A stretch of DNA of 64,000 nt from Moritella marina ATCC 15381. Its GTDB lineage: Bacteria > Pseudomonadota > Gammaproteobacteria > Enterobacterales > Moritellaceae. The stretch is taken from contig NZ_CP044399.1 of assembly GCF_008931805.1 (NCBI RefSeq), forward strand, positions 4,017,370 through 4,081,369, written 5' to 3'. Position numbers and translations under genes: made by a program. The notes under the pieces are model-generated. The model made no database searches and was not told the origin of the DNA. It saw nothing but the letters and a program-made list of their open reading frames with translations. This document shows positions 19,636 through 28,373 of this stretch, in pieces (positions within the stretch are counted from its first letter, which is position 1; every line of letters starts with the position of its first letter).

Positions 19636-20652
19636 ATGCAAAAGAAAATAACTGCGTTAATCCTGATAGCCGGACTCGGTCTATTTGGCCTCTATACAAG
19701 CCTTCAATCTGATGATATTGCTGACGTTGAAAAGTCAGATGTACCTGACTTCGCCGCTATCAGTGATGTTAATGCTAAAAAAACAGCTTTCTTTGATTAT
19801 CTACAGCCTGCGTTTGATGTTGTTACTGCCGAAGTATTGGCTGAACGCGCATTACTGACCACTTGGCAGACCAAAGCAGAGTTAACCATAGACGAGCAAA
19901 CTCACCTGCAAGCGATGGCTGACATGTATAATGTCACCGCTGATACCGATCAACAAGTGATAACCACGTTATTAGTGCAAGTTGATGTTATTCCAGAAGA
20001 GCTGGTATTTAGTCAATCAGCAAATGAAACGGGCTGGGGTACGTCTCGTTTTGCTAAAGAAGGACATAACTTCTTTGGTCAATGGTGTTTTAGCAAAGGT
20101 TGCGGCATAGTACCGAACCAACGTGATCAAGGTGCTGTCCATGAAGTGGCGAGTTTTGATTCCATAACAGCATCTGTACGTTCGTATTTCCGCAATATTA
20201 ACCGTAATCAAAGTTACTTACCGTTACGTGATATTCGTAGCGAGCTGCGCATGAATGATGAAAGTATCAATGCGTGTGCGCTTGCGGCGGGATTAATTAA
20301 CTATTCAGAAAGAAAAGAAGCTTATATCGATGAGATCCGCGCAATGATCCGTCATAACCGTCAATTCTGGCGTCACAATACCACCACCAATTATGCCTTG
20401 TGTGCAGCACCTGAGCCTGTGATCACTGAAATCGTTGATGAAGACGCGATTGAATTACCTGAGGTCATTACTCTGACTGGTGATGCTGTTGTTGAAGTGA
20501 ACGAGCCCATTTTAGTTGAAGTGAAAAATACAACTTTAGTTGAAACGAAAAAATCCGGTTCAACTAAAGTTGAGCCAAGCAATATCATCAGCAATATTGA
20601 AGATGATGCTGTAACGCCAGAAAAACCAGTAAAAATGGCTATAGCAGAATAA
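19636..20652 (+). CDS. Bax-like exported glucosaminidase-domain protein
   Basis: The 338-residue protein has an N-terminal signal/anchor (MQKKITALILIAGLGLFGLY) and a glucosaminidase domain at about residues 100-250 with the characteristic SQSANETGWGTSRFAKEGHNFFGQWCF. It resembles E. coli Bax and FlgJ-type N-acetylglucosaminidases, which cleave or bind peptidoglycan in the periplasm. The C-terminal 80 residues are acidic and low complexity. An upstream ATG at 19621 lies inside the ald terminator hairpin, so the ATG at 19636 is chosen, although neither start has a good ribosome binding site. Substrate activity is inferred. Confidence 0.83.
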   Translation: MQKKITALILIAGLGLFGLYTSLQSDDIADVEKSDVPDFAAISDVNAKKTAFFDYLQPAFDVVTAEVLAERALLTTWQTKAELTIDEQTHLQAMADMYNVTADTDQQVITTLLVQVDVIPEELVFSQSANETGWGTSRFAKEGHNFFGQWCFSKGCGIVPNQRDQGAVHEVASFDSITASVRSYFRNINRNQSYLPLRDIRSELRMNDESINACALAAGLINYSERKEAYIDEIRAMIRHNRQFWRHNTTTNYALCAAPEPVITEIVDEDAIELPEVITLTGDAVVEVNEPILVEVKNTTLVETKKSGSTKVEPSNIISNIEDDAVTPEKPVKMAIAE

Positions 20653-21148
20653 TTACCTAGTTTACTTTTTTGGTGCTCAGTGGCTTACTGAGTGCCTTCT
20701 TGCCTTCCTTGTTATGTTAATCCTCTTATATTTTCCACGCTATTGGTTCGTAAAGGTAACTAAGGTTAAATTTGCGCTATAAATCACTACATTTGTTAAA
20801 AATCGTTGGTTTTTAATATTCAAGCGATTATCGATATAATGCCTACTTTTGAGTATATGAGCGTTTTTGGTGGTTTTTAGACGATAAAATTGCTGTTTCT
20901 TAATTTTAACGGGGTTTTATTGATGATTATATAGATGTTACATAGTCGTAAAAGGTTAAAAAATGCTTGGATATGTGACAGACCTCAATTTTCCAGGTGC
21001 TAGATGATTGAACTGCTTCCCATAGACAATGTAGTTGTAATACTCTCCACTCATCAAATCTTGCAGTGCAAAGAATTGTAAAAATATAAAAATAATATAT
21101 AAGCAAATAAACACACATTACTATGATAATTGAAAGGCTGAGTTTGTT
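20653..21148. other. Long intergenic region before the symporter
   Basis: This 496 bp region has no supported gene. A hairpin GGTGCTCAG (20672-20680) with CTGAGTGCC (20689-20697) probably ends the upstream transcript, though its T-tract is poor. A TATAAT at 20835-20840 could be a -10 element for the symporter and would give a long 5' leader of about 300 nt. No riboswitch fold was recognised. A minus-strand reading frame here lacks any supporting feature. Confidence 0.45.
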
Positions 21149-22426
21149 ATGGATAAATCACTAAGTTCGAAAATATTTATATCCCTGTTTGTGGGCTTGT
21201 TACTGGGTACAATCGTTCAGTATGGCTTTGGTGCAGGATCGTTCCTTGACACATACTTTGTCGGCGCAGCTACTGCAGTCGGTACGATGTTTGTATCACT
21301 CATTAAATTAATGGTAGTTCCACTAGTTTTCATCTCTATTGTATGTGGTGTATGTGAACTGAAAGACATTAAAAGTTTCGGTCGCCTAGGTGGCAAAACT
21401 TTCTTCCTATATCTAGCTAATACAGCTGTTGCAATTACAGTAGCACTTATTGTTGCAATGATTGTACAACCAGGTGTTGGCGCTAACCTTGCGGAATTAG
21501 GCGGTACAGCAGTACACCTAGCAACGACTGACACACCAGATATCGGTCAACTAATTGTAAATATCGTACCAAGCAACCCTGTTCAAGCATTTGCATCTGG
21601 TGACATGTTACAAATCATCTTCATGGCAATCATCACTGGTCTAGCGATTCAAGCACTAGACAAGAAAGGTGGTCCAGCGATCAATGCATTCCAAATCGCA
21701 AATGACATCATGATGAAACTTGTTAGTCTAATCATGAGCTTTGCCCCGTTTGGTGTATTCGCGTTAATGATTCAATTAGGTGCAACACTAGACGGTGCAA
21801 CACTGGCTTCAGTAGCTAGCTATGTTGGTCTAGTTGTAGCGTTACTTGTTGTTTGGATCCTAGTTGTATACCCACTAGCGGTATGGGCAACGACAGGTAT
21901 CCGTCCAGCTACGTTCCGTCGTCAGATTCGTGAGCAGTTCCTATTCTCACTATCTACGGCAAGCTCGAACGCAACTATCCCTGTAACTATGCGTACACTA
22001 ACTGAGAAAATTGGTGTATCTAAAACAGTTGCTGGTTTCGGTGTTCCACTTGGCGCAACAATGAACATGTCTGGTGTATCTATCTACATCTCGATTGCAA
22101 CAGTATTTGCTGCAAACGCATACGGCACACCAATCCAAGTGACTGATTTGTTCACTATGGGTCTAACTATTCTACTATTATCAGTAGGCGCAGGTGGTGT
22201 ACCTGGTGGCGGTATCGTGATGATCGGTGTGTTACTAACACAACTTGGTCTACCGGTTGAAGCACTAGCAATCATTGCAGCAGTTGACCGTATCAACGAT
22301 ATGTTCTGTACTTCTGCTAACGTTATCGGTGATACAGCGGTTAACACTATCGTTGCTAAATCTGAAGGCGAGTTAAATGTTGAAGTTGCTAACTCAGAAC
22401 CTCAAGGTGAAGCTAAAACAGCTTAA
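21149..22426 (+). CDS. Dicarboxylate/amino acid:cation symporter (DAACS family)
   Basis: The 425-residue membrane protein belongs to the GltP/DctA/SstT group. It shows multiple hydrophobic helices, the serine-rich loop LSTASSNATIPVTMRTL, GVPLGATMNMSGVS, and the C-terminal AAVDRINDMFCTSANVIGDT substrate-site segment. It should import glutamate, aspartate, serine or C4-dicarboxylates with Na+ or H+. Codon use resembles ald (CTA, GTT, GCA), suggesting high expression. It has its own terminator and lies between the glucosaminidase gene and ilvA. The exact substrate is not determinable here. Confidence 0.93.
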   Translation: MDKSLSSKIFISLFVGLLLGTIVQYGFGAGSFLDTYFVGAATAVGTMFVSLIKLMVVPLVFISIVCGVCELKDIKSFGRLGGKTFFLYLANTAVAITVALIVAMIVQPGVGANLAELGGTAVHLATTDTPDIGQLIVNIVPSNPVQAFASGDMLQIIFMAIITGLAIQALDKKGGPAINAFQIANDIMMKLVSLIMSFAPFGVFALMIQLGATLDGATLASVASYVGLVVALLVVWILVVYPLAVWATTGIRPATFRRQIREQFLFSLSTASSNATIPVTMRTLTEKIGVSKTVAGFGVPLGATMNMSGVSIYISIATVFAANAYGTPIQVTDLFTMGLTILLLSVGAGGVPGGGIVMIGVLLTQLGLPVEALAIIAAVDRINDMFCTSANVIGDTAVNTIVAKSEGELNVEVANSEPQGEAKTA

Positions 22427-22445
22427 TCGAATAAAATAATACGAG

Positions 22446-22471
22446 AAAGGGAGCTTAATGCTCCCTTTTTT
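22446..22471 (+). terminator. Terminator after the symporter gene
   Basis: AAAGGGAGC (22446-22454) pairs with GCTCCCTTT (22460-22468), with a five-base loop and following Ts. It isolates the symporter gene from ilvA. Confidence 0.92.
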
Positions 22472-22626
22472 ATTTTCTGCTAAAAGTTATCCTGAGTTAA
22501 TTCTTTTTATCTGTTTCGATTGTTGCTATAACTAGGTAATAGTACTAAGTCATGTACTAGATATTAAAAGTAGATAGCAGCGTTAACGATGGCATGCCAA
22601 AGCGTTAACTTGTCAGTTATATTTCA

Positions 22627-24192
22627 ATGGATGATCGAGTGACAAATAACGAACCCCAACAAGACCAATCGCTACTTACAGCCAATGATTATTTATGTAA
22701 GATATTATTATCACCAGTCTATGAAGCTGCCGTGGTGACTCCGTTACAGCCGTTAACGAAACTCTCTCAGCGTTTAGGCAATAGTATTTTGCTAAAGCGT
22801 GAAGATCGCCAACCTGTGCATTCATTTAAACTGCGCGGCGCCTTTAATAAATTAGTGCAATTATCTGAAGAACAAAAACTCCGTGGTGTCGTTGCGGCAT
22901 CTGCGGGTAATCATGCCCAAGGCGTGGCGATGTCAGCGAAAAAGCTGGGTATTAAAGCCATCATTGTGATGCCCGTTATTACCCCTGAGATTAAAGTGAG
23001 CGCAGTACGCGGCTTTGGTGCTGAAGTATGTTTGCACGGTGATAGTTTTGATGAAGCGTCTAATTATGCTAAAAAATTATCCGCTGAAGAAGGTTATACC
23101 CTGATCCCGCCATTTGATGATCCGGATGTGATCGCAGGACAAGGTACCATTGCCCGTGAACTGCTTGAACAAAATGGACATTTAGATTATATCTTTGTGC
23201 CTGTTGGCGGCGGCGGCCTTGCGGCGGGGATTGCTGTTTATATTAAACAACTAAAACCCTCGATTAAAGTCATCGGCGTTGAACCGCGCGATTCAGCCTG
23301 CTTACGTGCCGCGCTTGATGCTGGTGAACCGGTTACCCTTGATCGCGTAGGTATTTTTGCTGATGGTGTGGCCGTAAAACGTATCGGTGCAGAAACATTC
23401 CGTTTATGTAATGAATTTATTGATGACGTGATCACGGTAAGCAGTGATGAAATTTGCGCGTCATTAAAAGATATTTTTGAAGACACCCGCGCGATAGCAG
23501 AACCATCAGGTGCATTAGCACTGGCGGGTTTAAAGAAATTCACTGAGTTAAACAGTGTGCGTGATAAAAACATGGCCGCGATCTTAAGCGGTGCCAATGT
23601 TAATTTCCATTCGTTACGCTATGTATCAGAGCGCAGTGAATATGGCGAGAAAAAAGAAGCAGTATTAGCGGTCACTATTCCTGAGCGTCCTGGTGCATTC
23701 TTAAAATTCTGTGAGTTAATCGGCAATCGTGCGGTGACTGAGTTTAACTACCGTTATTCGAACCGTGCCGCGGCAAATATCTTTGTTGGTTTACGCACGC
23801 CGCAAGGCACATCAGAATTAGCCACAGTGATGAAACAATTGGAAGATGCTGAATACCCTGTGGTTGATTTATCGGAAGATGAAATGGCTAAACAACATGT
23901 ACGCTATATGGTGGGCGGACGTCCTGCTGAAGCCTTGCAAGAAAGGTTGTTTAGTTTTGAATTTCCAGAGAATCCAGGTGCATTACAGAACTTTTTGTTA
24001 ACTCTCGGCATGAACTGGAATATTACTTTATTCCATTACCGTAATCATGGCGCAGCTTATGGCCGTGTCTTAACGGGTTTTGAGTTACCCGATGGTGAAA
24101 TGAAGGCGTTTTCAGCTTACTTGGTTAAATTGGGTTATCAGTATAAAGAAGAAACCAATAATCCAGCGTATAAATTCTTTTTAGCGCACTAG
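22627..24192 (+). CDS. ilvA: Biosynthetic threonine ammonia-lyase
   Basis: The 521-residue PLP enzyme deaminates threonine to 2-ketobutyrate, the committed step to isoleucine. The PLP lysine is in HSFKLRGAFNK, the phosphate loop is GGGGLAAG, and two ACT-like regulatory repeats occupy about residues 340-521 (AVTIPERPGAFLKF and FEFPENPGALQNF). The two-repeat C-terminus marks the biosynthetic, isoleucine-inhibited form. The start at 22627 has no obvious ribosome binding site; a GTG at 22639 is an alternative. In enteric bacteria ilvA follows ilvD directly; here three unrelated genes intervene and it has its own transcription unit. Confidence 0.95.
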   Translation: MDDRVTNNEPQQDQSLLTANDYLCKILLSPVYEAAVVTPLQPLTKLSQRLGNSILLKREDRQPVHSFKLRGAFNKLVQLSEEQKLRGVVAASAGNHAQGVAMSAKKLGIKAIIVMPVITPEIKVSAVRGFGAEVCLHGDSFDEASNYAKKLSAEEGYTLIPPFDDPDVIAGQGTIARELLEQNGHLDYIFVPVGGGGLAAGIAVYIKQLKPSIKVIGVEPRDSACLRAALDAGEPVTLDRVGIFADGVAVKRIGAETFRLCNEFIDDVITVSSDEICASLKDIFEDTRAIAEPSGALALAGLKKFTELNSVRDKNMAAILSGANVNFHSLRYVSERSEYGEKKEAVLAVTIPERPGAFLKFCELIGNRAVTEFNYRYSNRAAANIFVGLRTPQGTSELATVMKQLEDAEYPVVDLSEDEMAKQHVRYMVGGRPAEALQERLFSFEFPENPGALQNFLLTLGMNWNITLFHYRNHGAAYGRVLTGFELPDGEMKAFSAYLVKLGYQYKEETNNPAYKFFLAH

Positions 24193-24212
24193 TGTAAATT
24201 ATTGATTATACC

Positions 24213-24250
24213 AGCCACTGATAATCGCGAAATTCTCAGTGGCTTTTATT
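24213..24250 (+). terminator. Terminator after ilvA
   Basis: AGCCACTGA (24213-24221) pairs with TCAGTGGCT (24236-24244), followed by TTTATT. It lies 20 bp beyond the ilvA stop codon. Confidence 0.85.
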
Positions 24251-24400
24251 ATGTCAGAGTTACAGTCGAGCCTCTTTATCTTCTCCATTCTTATCTATGC
24301 CTTTACCTAGGGGCCATTGTCAGCGAATTAATAGGCTAGTTTAACTAAACAATGATACCCTTAGTCCATTAATCCCATTCTTTTTATATTGGAAAATATT

Positions 24401-25243
24401 ATGCTGAGCTACCGTCACAGCTTTCATGCTGGCAACTTTGCAGATGTACTTAAACACGCTGTTGAAGTACTGATCTTAGAATCGTTAAAACAAAAGGATG
24501 CCCCTTTTATTTATCACGATACCCATTCTGCTGCGGGTCGTTATAGTTTATCGAGTGCACACGCTGAAAAAACTGCAGAGTACGTTGATGGTATTGCCCG
24601 TATTTGGCAGCAAGGCGAAGTGCCTGCGCCATTAATTCCTTATTTAAATGTGATTAAGCAGTTAAATAAAACCTCGAAATTGAAACATTATCCAGGTTCA
24701 CCGTTAGTTGCACGATTATTGTTACGTGAACAAGATCGTATGCAAATGACAGAGTTGCACCCTGCGGATGTGAAATTCTTAGAGCAAGAGTTTGCTGGTG
24801 ATCGCCAAGCGCGCGTACATCAGAAAGATGCCTACGATGGACTAAAAGCCTTGCTACCTGGCCGTAATAAGCGTGGTTTAGTGTTACTTGATCCATCATA
24901 TGAAATTAAATCTGAGTACCGTCAGGTTGTACAAGAAATTGCCAGCACTTACCGTCGTTTTGCTACGGGTACATATGCGTTATGGTATCCAGTGATCGAA
25001 CGTCGTACGATCGATCGTTTACTACGTGATTTTGTTGGTACCGGCATTAAGAAAATTCTGCTTATCGAATTATGCGTTAAAGGCGATACTAGCGAACGTG
25101 GTATGACTGGTACTGGTATGGTTGTGATCAACCCTCCGTGGAAATTGTACTCACAAATGGAAGAATTATTACCTTGGTTAACAAAAGAGTTAGCGCAAGA
25201 TAAAGACGCTTCTTTCCGTTTAGAATGGTTAGTACCTGAATAA
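24401..25243 (+). CDS. rlmJ: 23S rRNA (adenine(2030)-N6)-methyltransferase
   Basis: The 280-residue protein begins MLSYRHSFHAGNFADVLKH, the conserved RlmJ N-terminus, and contains the N6-adenine methyltransferase motif DPSYEIKSEY near residue 165. RlmJ methylates A2030 of 23S rRNA using SAM. A TTG at 24389 could extend it by four residues, but the family start at the ATG is preferred. It is followed at 21 bp by a hydrolase gene and then by a potassium channel, probably one transcript. Confidence 0.95.
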   Translation: MLSYRHSFHAGNFADVLKHAVEVLILESLKQKDAPFIYHDTHSAAGRYSLSSAHAEKTAEYVDGIARIWQQGEVPAPLIPYLNVIKQLNKTSKLKHYPGSPLVARLLLREQDRMQMTELHPADVKFLEQEFAGDRQARVHQKDAYDGLKALLPGRNKRGLVLLDPSYEIKSEYRQVVQEIASTYRRFATGTYALWYPVIERRTIDRLLRDFVGTGIKKILLIELCVKGDTSERGMTGTGMVVINPPWKLYSQMEELLPWLTKELAQDKDASFRLEWLVPE

Positions 25244-25264
25244 ACTTTAATAGATAGGTAAGTT

Positions 25265-26131
25265 ATGAAGCAATGGATAGCAAAGCAATTAACAGCACAA
25301 GGAAATGTGGCAGAAGGCTTACCTGCTAAGCATATTGGTGGTGAGGGTGAACATCTGGTCTTTTTTCATGCCAATGGTTTTCCTCCTGCTATGTATCAGC
25401 AAATGCTAAAACCACTGACTGATGAATATAAAGTCAGTGCTGTCTATCAGCGCCCTTTATGGCCATTACCTGTGCCAGAAAACTTCGATAACTGGCGATT
25501 AATGATTGATGATGCCTGTCGGTTTATTGCAGCTCAGCCAGAACCTATCACCCTTGTCGGTCATTCGATGGGGGGGTTAATCAGTATTATTTGTGCGGTA
25601 CGTGAACCCGACAAAGTAAAGCAACTCATTCTGCTCGACCCTGTGATCCTTGAACCTCACCTTATTTGGGTAATGCGTAATTTGCCTGGTTTTTTACGTA
25701 AAAAATTGCCGTTAGTTGAAAAAACATTAAGGCGTCCAGATACGTTTACAGATCCGCAGCAGGGATTCAATTTTCATCGTAAAGTCCGTGGCTTTAAAGG
25801 TATTTCTGACAGTGTATTAGCCGATTACATGGCTGAAGGTTTATACCAAGCAGATGACGGTTTCAAATTAAGTTATAGCCGTGATTGGGAAGCTACTATT
25901 TATCAAACCGTACCTTGGGCGTGGTCGAGTATTAATAAATTAACGACGGATACGGTGGTGATCAGAGGGCGTAATTCTGACACCTTATCAGCACAAGCGA
26001 TGACGCGTTTATTACGTAAGCAGCCACACATTAAATTGATTGAAGTCGAAGGCGGACATTTGTTCCCATTAGAGCAACCGGTGCAAACAGCTGAAATGAT
26101 TCGTCAGCAGTTAGTTTCCCATAAAGATTAG
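25265..26131 (+). CDS. Alpha/beta hydrolase
   Basis: The 288-residue alpha/beta hydrolase has the nucleophile elbow VGHSMGG with S101, an oxyanion-type HANGFPP motif near residue 37, and a terminal histidine in VEGGHLFPLEQP. These are the Ser-His-acid elements of an esterase or lipase-like enzyme. Substrate is unknown. It lies 21 bp after rlmJ and 6 bp before the potassium-channel gene, so the three genes are probably co-transcribed. Confidence 0.86.
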   Translation: MKQWIAKQLTAQGNVAEGLPAKHIGGEGEHLVFFHANGFPPAMYQQMLKPLTDEYKVSAVYQRPLWPLPVPENFDNWRLMIDDACRFIAAQPEPITLVGHSMGGLISIICAVREPDKVKQLILLDPVILEPHLIWVMRNLPGFLRKKLPLVEKTLRRPDTFTDPQQGFNFHRKVRGFKGISDSVLADYMAEGLYQADDGFKLSYSRDWEATIYQTVPWAWSSINKLTTDTVVIRGRNSDTLSAQAMTRLLRKQPHIKLIEVEGGHLFPLEQPVQTAEMIRQQLVSHKD

Positions 26132-26137
26132 GCCTAT

Positions 26138-27214
26138 ATGTATATATCCAGATTGATTAGTTTAGCCTTGCGCAAACTCACTGCTGAGTTACGTTGGGCT
26201 AATTTATTTTTGATTTTTTGTAGCTACTTAGCCGTTGTGTGGGGATTGTTGTGGTTAAGTAATGAAACCACACTCACCGATCCTTTAACCTTTTTCTATT
26301 ATACCGTGGTCGTGATCTCTACGGTTGGTTTTGGTGATCTTTCGCCAAGCACGCCCAATGGCCAGTTGGTTGTTGCGCTCATTCAGATCCCATTTGGGTT
26401 ATTAATTTTTGGTGCTGCGATTGGTAAAACAACGCAAACCATTGTCGCTATAGCAAGGAAAGGTATGAACGGAAAAAAAGATTTTAGTACGTACAGCGAT
26501 CATATTTTAATTTTAGGTTGGCGTGCACACCGCACCAAACGGATTTTAGAACTGATCCTTGCAGACAAAAAGCGTCACCAGCGCAAAATTATTTTATGTG
26601 TGGAACGCGAGATGAGCCATCCGTTTCCACACATGTTAGATGTTGAATTTGCGCAACTCGAATCATTCACCGACCAAGATGAGTTAACCCGTATTGCCAT
26701 GGCGCAAGCGAGCTCGATTATTGTCGATGGAGAGAATGATGAAATGACGTTATCGATGGCATTAAGTGCGTCATCACACGCTTCGAAACAGGCGCATATC
26801 AGTGCTTACTTTCATGAAGAAAGTAAAGCTGAATTGCTGCGCGCACATTGCCCTAATGTTGAGTGTGCAAGTTCTCGTCACGCTGAAATTCTAGTGCGTA
26901 CTATGCAATCACCCGGCGCGAGTATTCTGCATGAGCAACTTTTTTCAACACTAGATGAAGCGACGCTTTATTGTTTAACTTTAGACAATATACCGGAAAT
27001 GACCGTCGGCGATGTGTTTCAGCCATTGCGCGAAAAATACGGCATGACTTTGATGGCGATTGCTGATGATGAAAAAGGTAGCTGTTTTAACTTAAATCCA
27101 GGCATGAATACGCAGCTGTATGCTGGGCAAGTACTACATTATATCGCCAATGAGCGGATCCGTAAGCAAGAGATCAATTGGGTTGATGTGTTACTGCTGA
27201 AAATAGAAAAATAG
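26138..27214 (+). CDS. Two-TM potassium channel with cytoplasmic RCK/TrkA-N domain
   Basis: The 358-residue protein has a first membrane helix (about 20-42), a pore loop with the K+ selectivity filter STVGFGDLS, a second helix (about 75-95), and a cytoplasmic region that begins like an NAD-binding RCK domain (ILILGWRAHRTKRILELIL). This is the ligand-gated bacterial K+ channel architecture (MthK/VIC type). Its start is 6 bp after the hydrolase stop. A Trk potassium uptake system is encoded elsewhere in the window, so this channel may serve efflux or volume control; that is inference. Confidence 0.9.
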   Translation: MYISRLISLALRKLTAELRWANLFLIFCSYLAVVWGLLWLSNETTLTDPLTFFYYTVVVISTVGFGDLSPSTPNGQLVVALIQIPFGLLIFGAAIGKTTQTIVAIARKGMNGKKDFSTYSDHILILGWRAHRTKRILELILADKKRHQRKIILCVEREMSHPFPHMLDVEFAQLESFTDQDELTRIAMAQASSIIVDGENDEMTLSMALSASSHASKQAHISAYFHEESKAELLRAHCPNVECASSRHAEILVRTMQSPGASILHEQLFSTLDEATLYCLTLDNIPEMTVGDVFQPLREKYGMTLMAIADDEKGSCFNLNPGMNTQLYAGQVLHYIANERIRKQEINWVDVLLLKIEK

Positions 27215-27245
27215 CTTTAGCGAAGAATAGGGAGAAAGGGAATAC

Positions 27246-27299
27246 CTGATACTGTTAGCTATATTGTATGTTAATCATAGCTTGTACTAACAGTATCAG
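27246..27299. terminator. Long inverted repeat between convergent genes
   Basis: CTGATACTGTTAG (27246-27258) pairs perfectly with CTAACAGTATCAG (27287-27299); an inner AGCTAT / ATAGCT pair extends the structure. It separates the channel gene from the convergent ubiK. T-tracts are lacking, so termination is uncertain. Confidence 0.5.
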
Positions 27300-27308
27300 A
27301 TGGATGAA

Positions 27309-27545
27309 CTATTTTTCTAGTTCAGTTAAACGTGCTTCTAGCGCCGCTAATTTTTCACGAGTGCGTAATAACACTTTAGTTTGTACTTCAAACTCTTCAC
27401 GGTTAACTAGATCAAGTTTGTTTAGCTGTGATTGCAATACTTGATGGATCTTCTTTTCAACTTCTGAGCCTAACGACTTTACACCCGTTGGTAATGATTC
27501 ATGTATTTGCTTCGCGATTTCTTCTAATTTTTGTGGCTTGATCAT
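27309..27545 (-). CDS. ubiK: Ubiquinone biosynthesis accessory factor UbiK (YqiC)
   Basis: The 78-residue protein matches the BMFP/YqiC family: an amphipathic N-terminus ([19 protein letters not shown]) and a C-terminal coiled coil ([20 protein letters not shown]) that trimerises. UbiK assists aerobic ubiquinone biosynthesis with UbiJ and can bind membranes. It stands alone on the minus strand downstream of the repeat-protein gene. Confidence 0.92.
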   Translation of the reverse strand: MIKPQKLEEIAKQIHESLPTGVKSLGSEVEKKIHQVLQSQLNKLDLVNREEFEVQTKVLLRTREKLAALEARLTELEK

Positions 27546-27637
27546 ACGGCACCTAATTGCGATTGAGTTTAACTCGTCTTAATGAGACGTTAATGTTCTT
27601 GGTGTTAGTCTAGCATTTTAATTATCGATTAATCGAC

Positions 27638-28249
27638 CTAAAATGACTGCTGAAAATTGATCAGCGGTAATATTTTGACGACACCGTTTTCTGCATAATT
27701 TAATAAACCGATCTGCAAACCTTGCAAATTTTCGGTCATATTAAAAATACCAATTTGAAACTTTGCTGTTTTGGCATAATTCATCACACCAAAATCCACC
27801 AATGATAATCGATCACTGTAGTTTATTAGGCCGATATTGGCGCCAGCGACAGTTTTTGATAAATTGACCATGGCCAAATTAACGCCTTTAACATGATGAG
27901 TATTATTCACTAACGCCATGTTAAAACCGGTATCACGGCCTAAATGCCAGTTGAACAAGCTGAATGATGCCCCTGAGAATTCTTTATTTACTTTACTTGC
28001 GCCAAGTAACAAGTTGAAACTGACACCTTCAAGTTTATCGACTTCGGATAAACCTAATACCGCCATATCAAAACCTTGTACTGTTTCTGTTTGACCATGG
28101 AAGAGGGCAAGGCGGAAACCATCAACGTCTTGGCCTGCTGGTGCGTTAAGGCCAACTGTCGAAAATTGCGCTGGTAGTTCATTGGCAATTGCAGCCTGGC
28201 TTAGGCTTAATGTGGCCAGCATTGCCAAACATATTTTTTTGAATCCCAT
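27638..28249 (-). CDS. Exported repeat protein, VC2662-like
   Basis: The 203-residue protein has a signal peptide (MGFKKICLAMLATLSLSQAAIA). The mature part consists of short degenerate units of roughly 20 residues with a recurring pattern such as FNMALVNNT, VNLAMVNLS, ANIGLINYS, FQIGIFNMT and LQIGLLNYA. This matches proteins annotated as VC2662 family in Vibrionales and resembles the LA_2272-type surface repeats. The alternating hydrophobic pattern suggests a beta-solenoid or surface beta structure. Function is unknown. It lies between ubiK and ilvY, all on the minus strand. Confidence 0.75.
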   Translation of the reverse strand: MGFKKICLAMLATLSLSQAAIANELPAQFSTVGLNAPAGQDVDGFRLALFHGQTETVQGFDMAVLGLSEVDKLEGVSFNLLLGASKVNKEFSGASFSLFNWHLGRDTGFNMALVNNTHHVKGVNLAMVNLSKTVAGANIGLINYSDRLSLVDFGVMNYAKTAKFQIGIFNMTENLQGLQIGLLNYAENGVVKILPLINFQQSF

Positions 28250-28373
28250 GAAAACTCCATATTAACAATGATGAGGGTAATAGCGTGTGCTCGATTATAA
28301 CGGAATTCGTCCGCGGGTCTTAATCATATTTTATTTTGATCTCATCAACGTTGACTGCGGCGCTGATAATGCC

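Noticed and set aside
20974..20989. CRP-like TGTGA half-site before the symporter
   Set aside because: The second half reads TCAAT rather than TCACA; a single half-site is expected by chance.
20927..21118. Minus-strand frame in the symporter upstream region
   Set aside because: No family, biased toward random composition, and it lies in a probable promoter/leader region.
23238..23597. Long antisense frames inside ilvA, the symporter gene, trkH and others
   Set aside because: They are opposite strongly supported genes and share none of their own family features.
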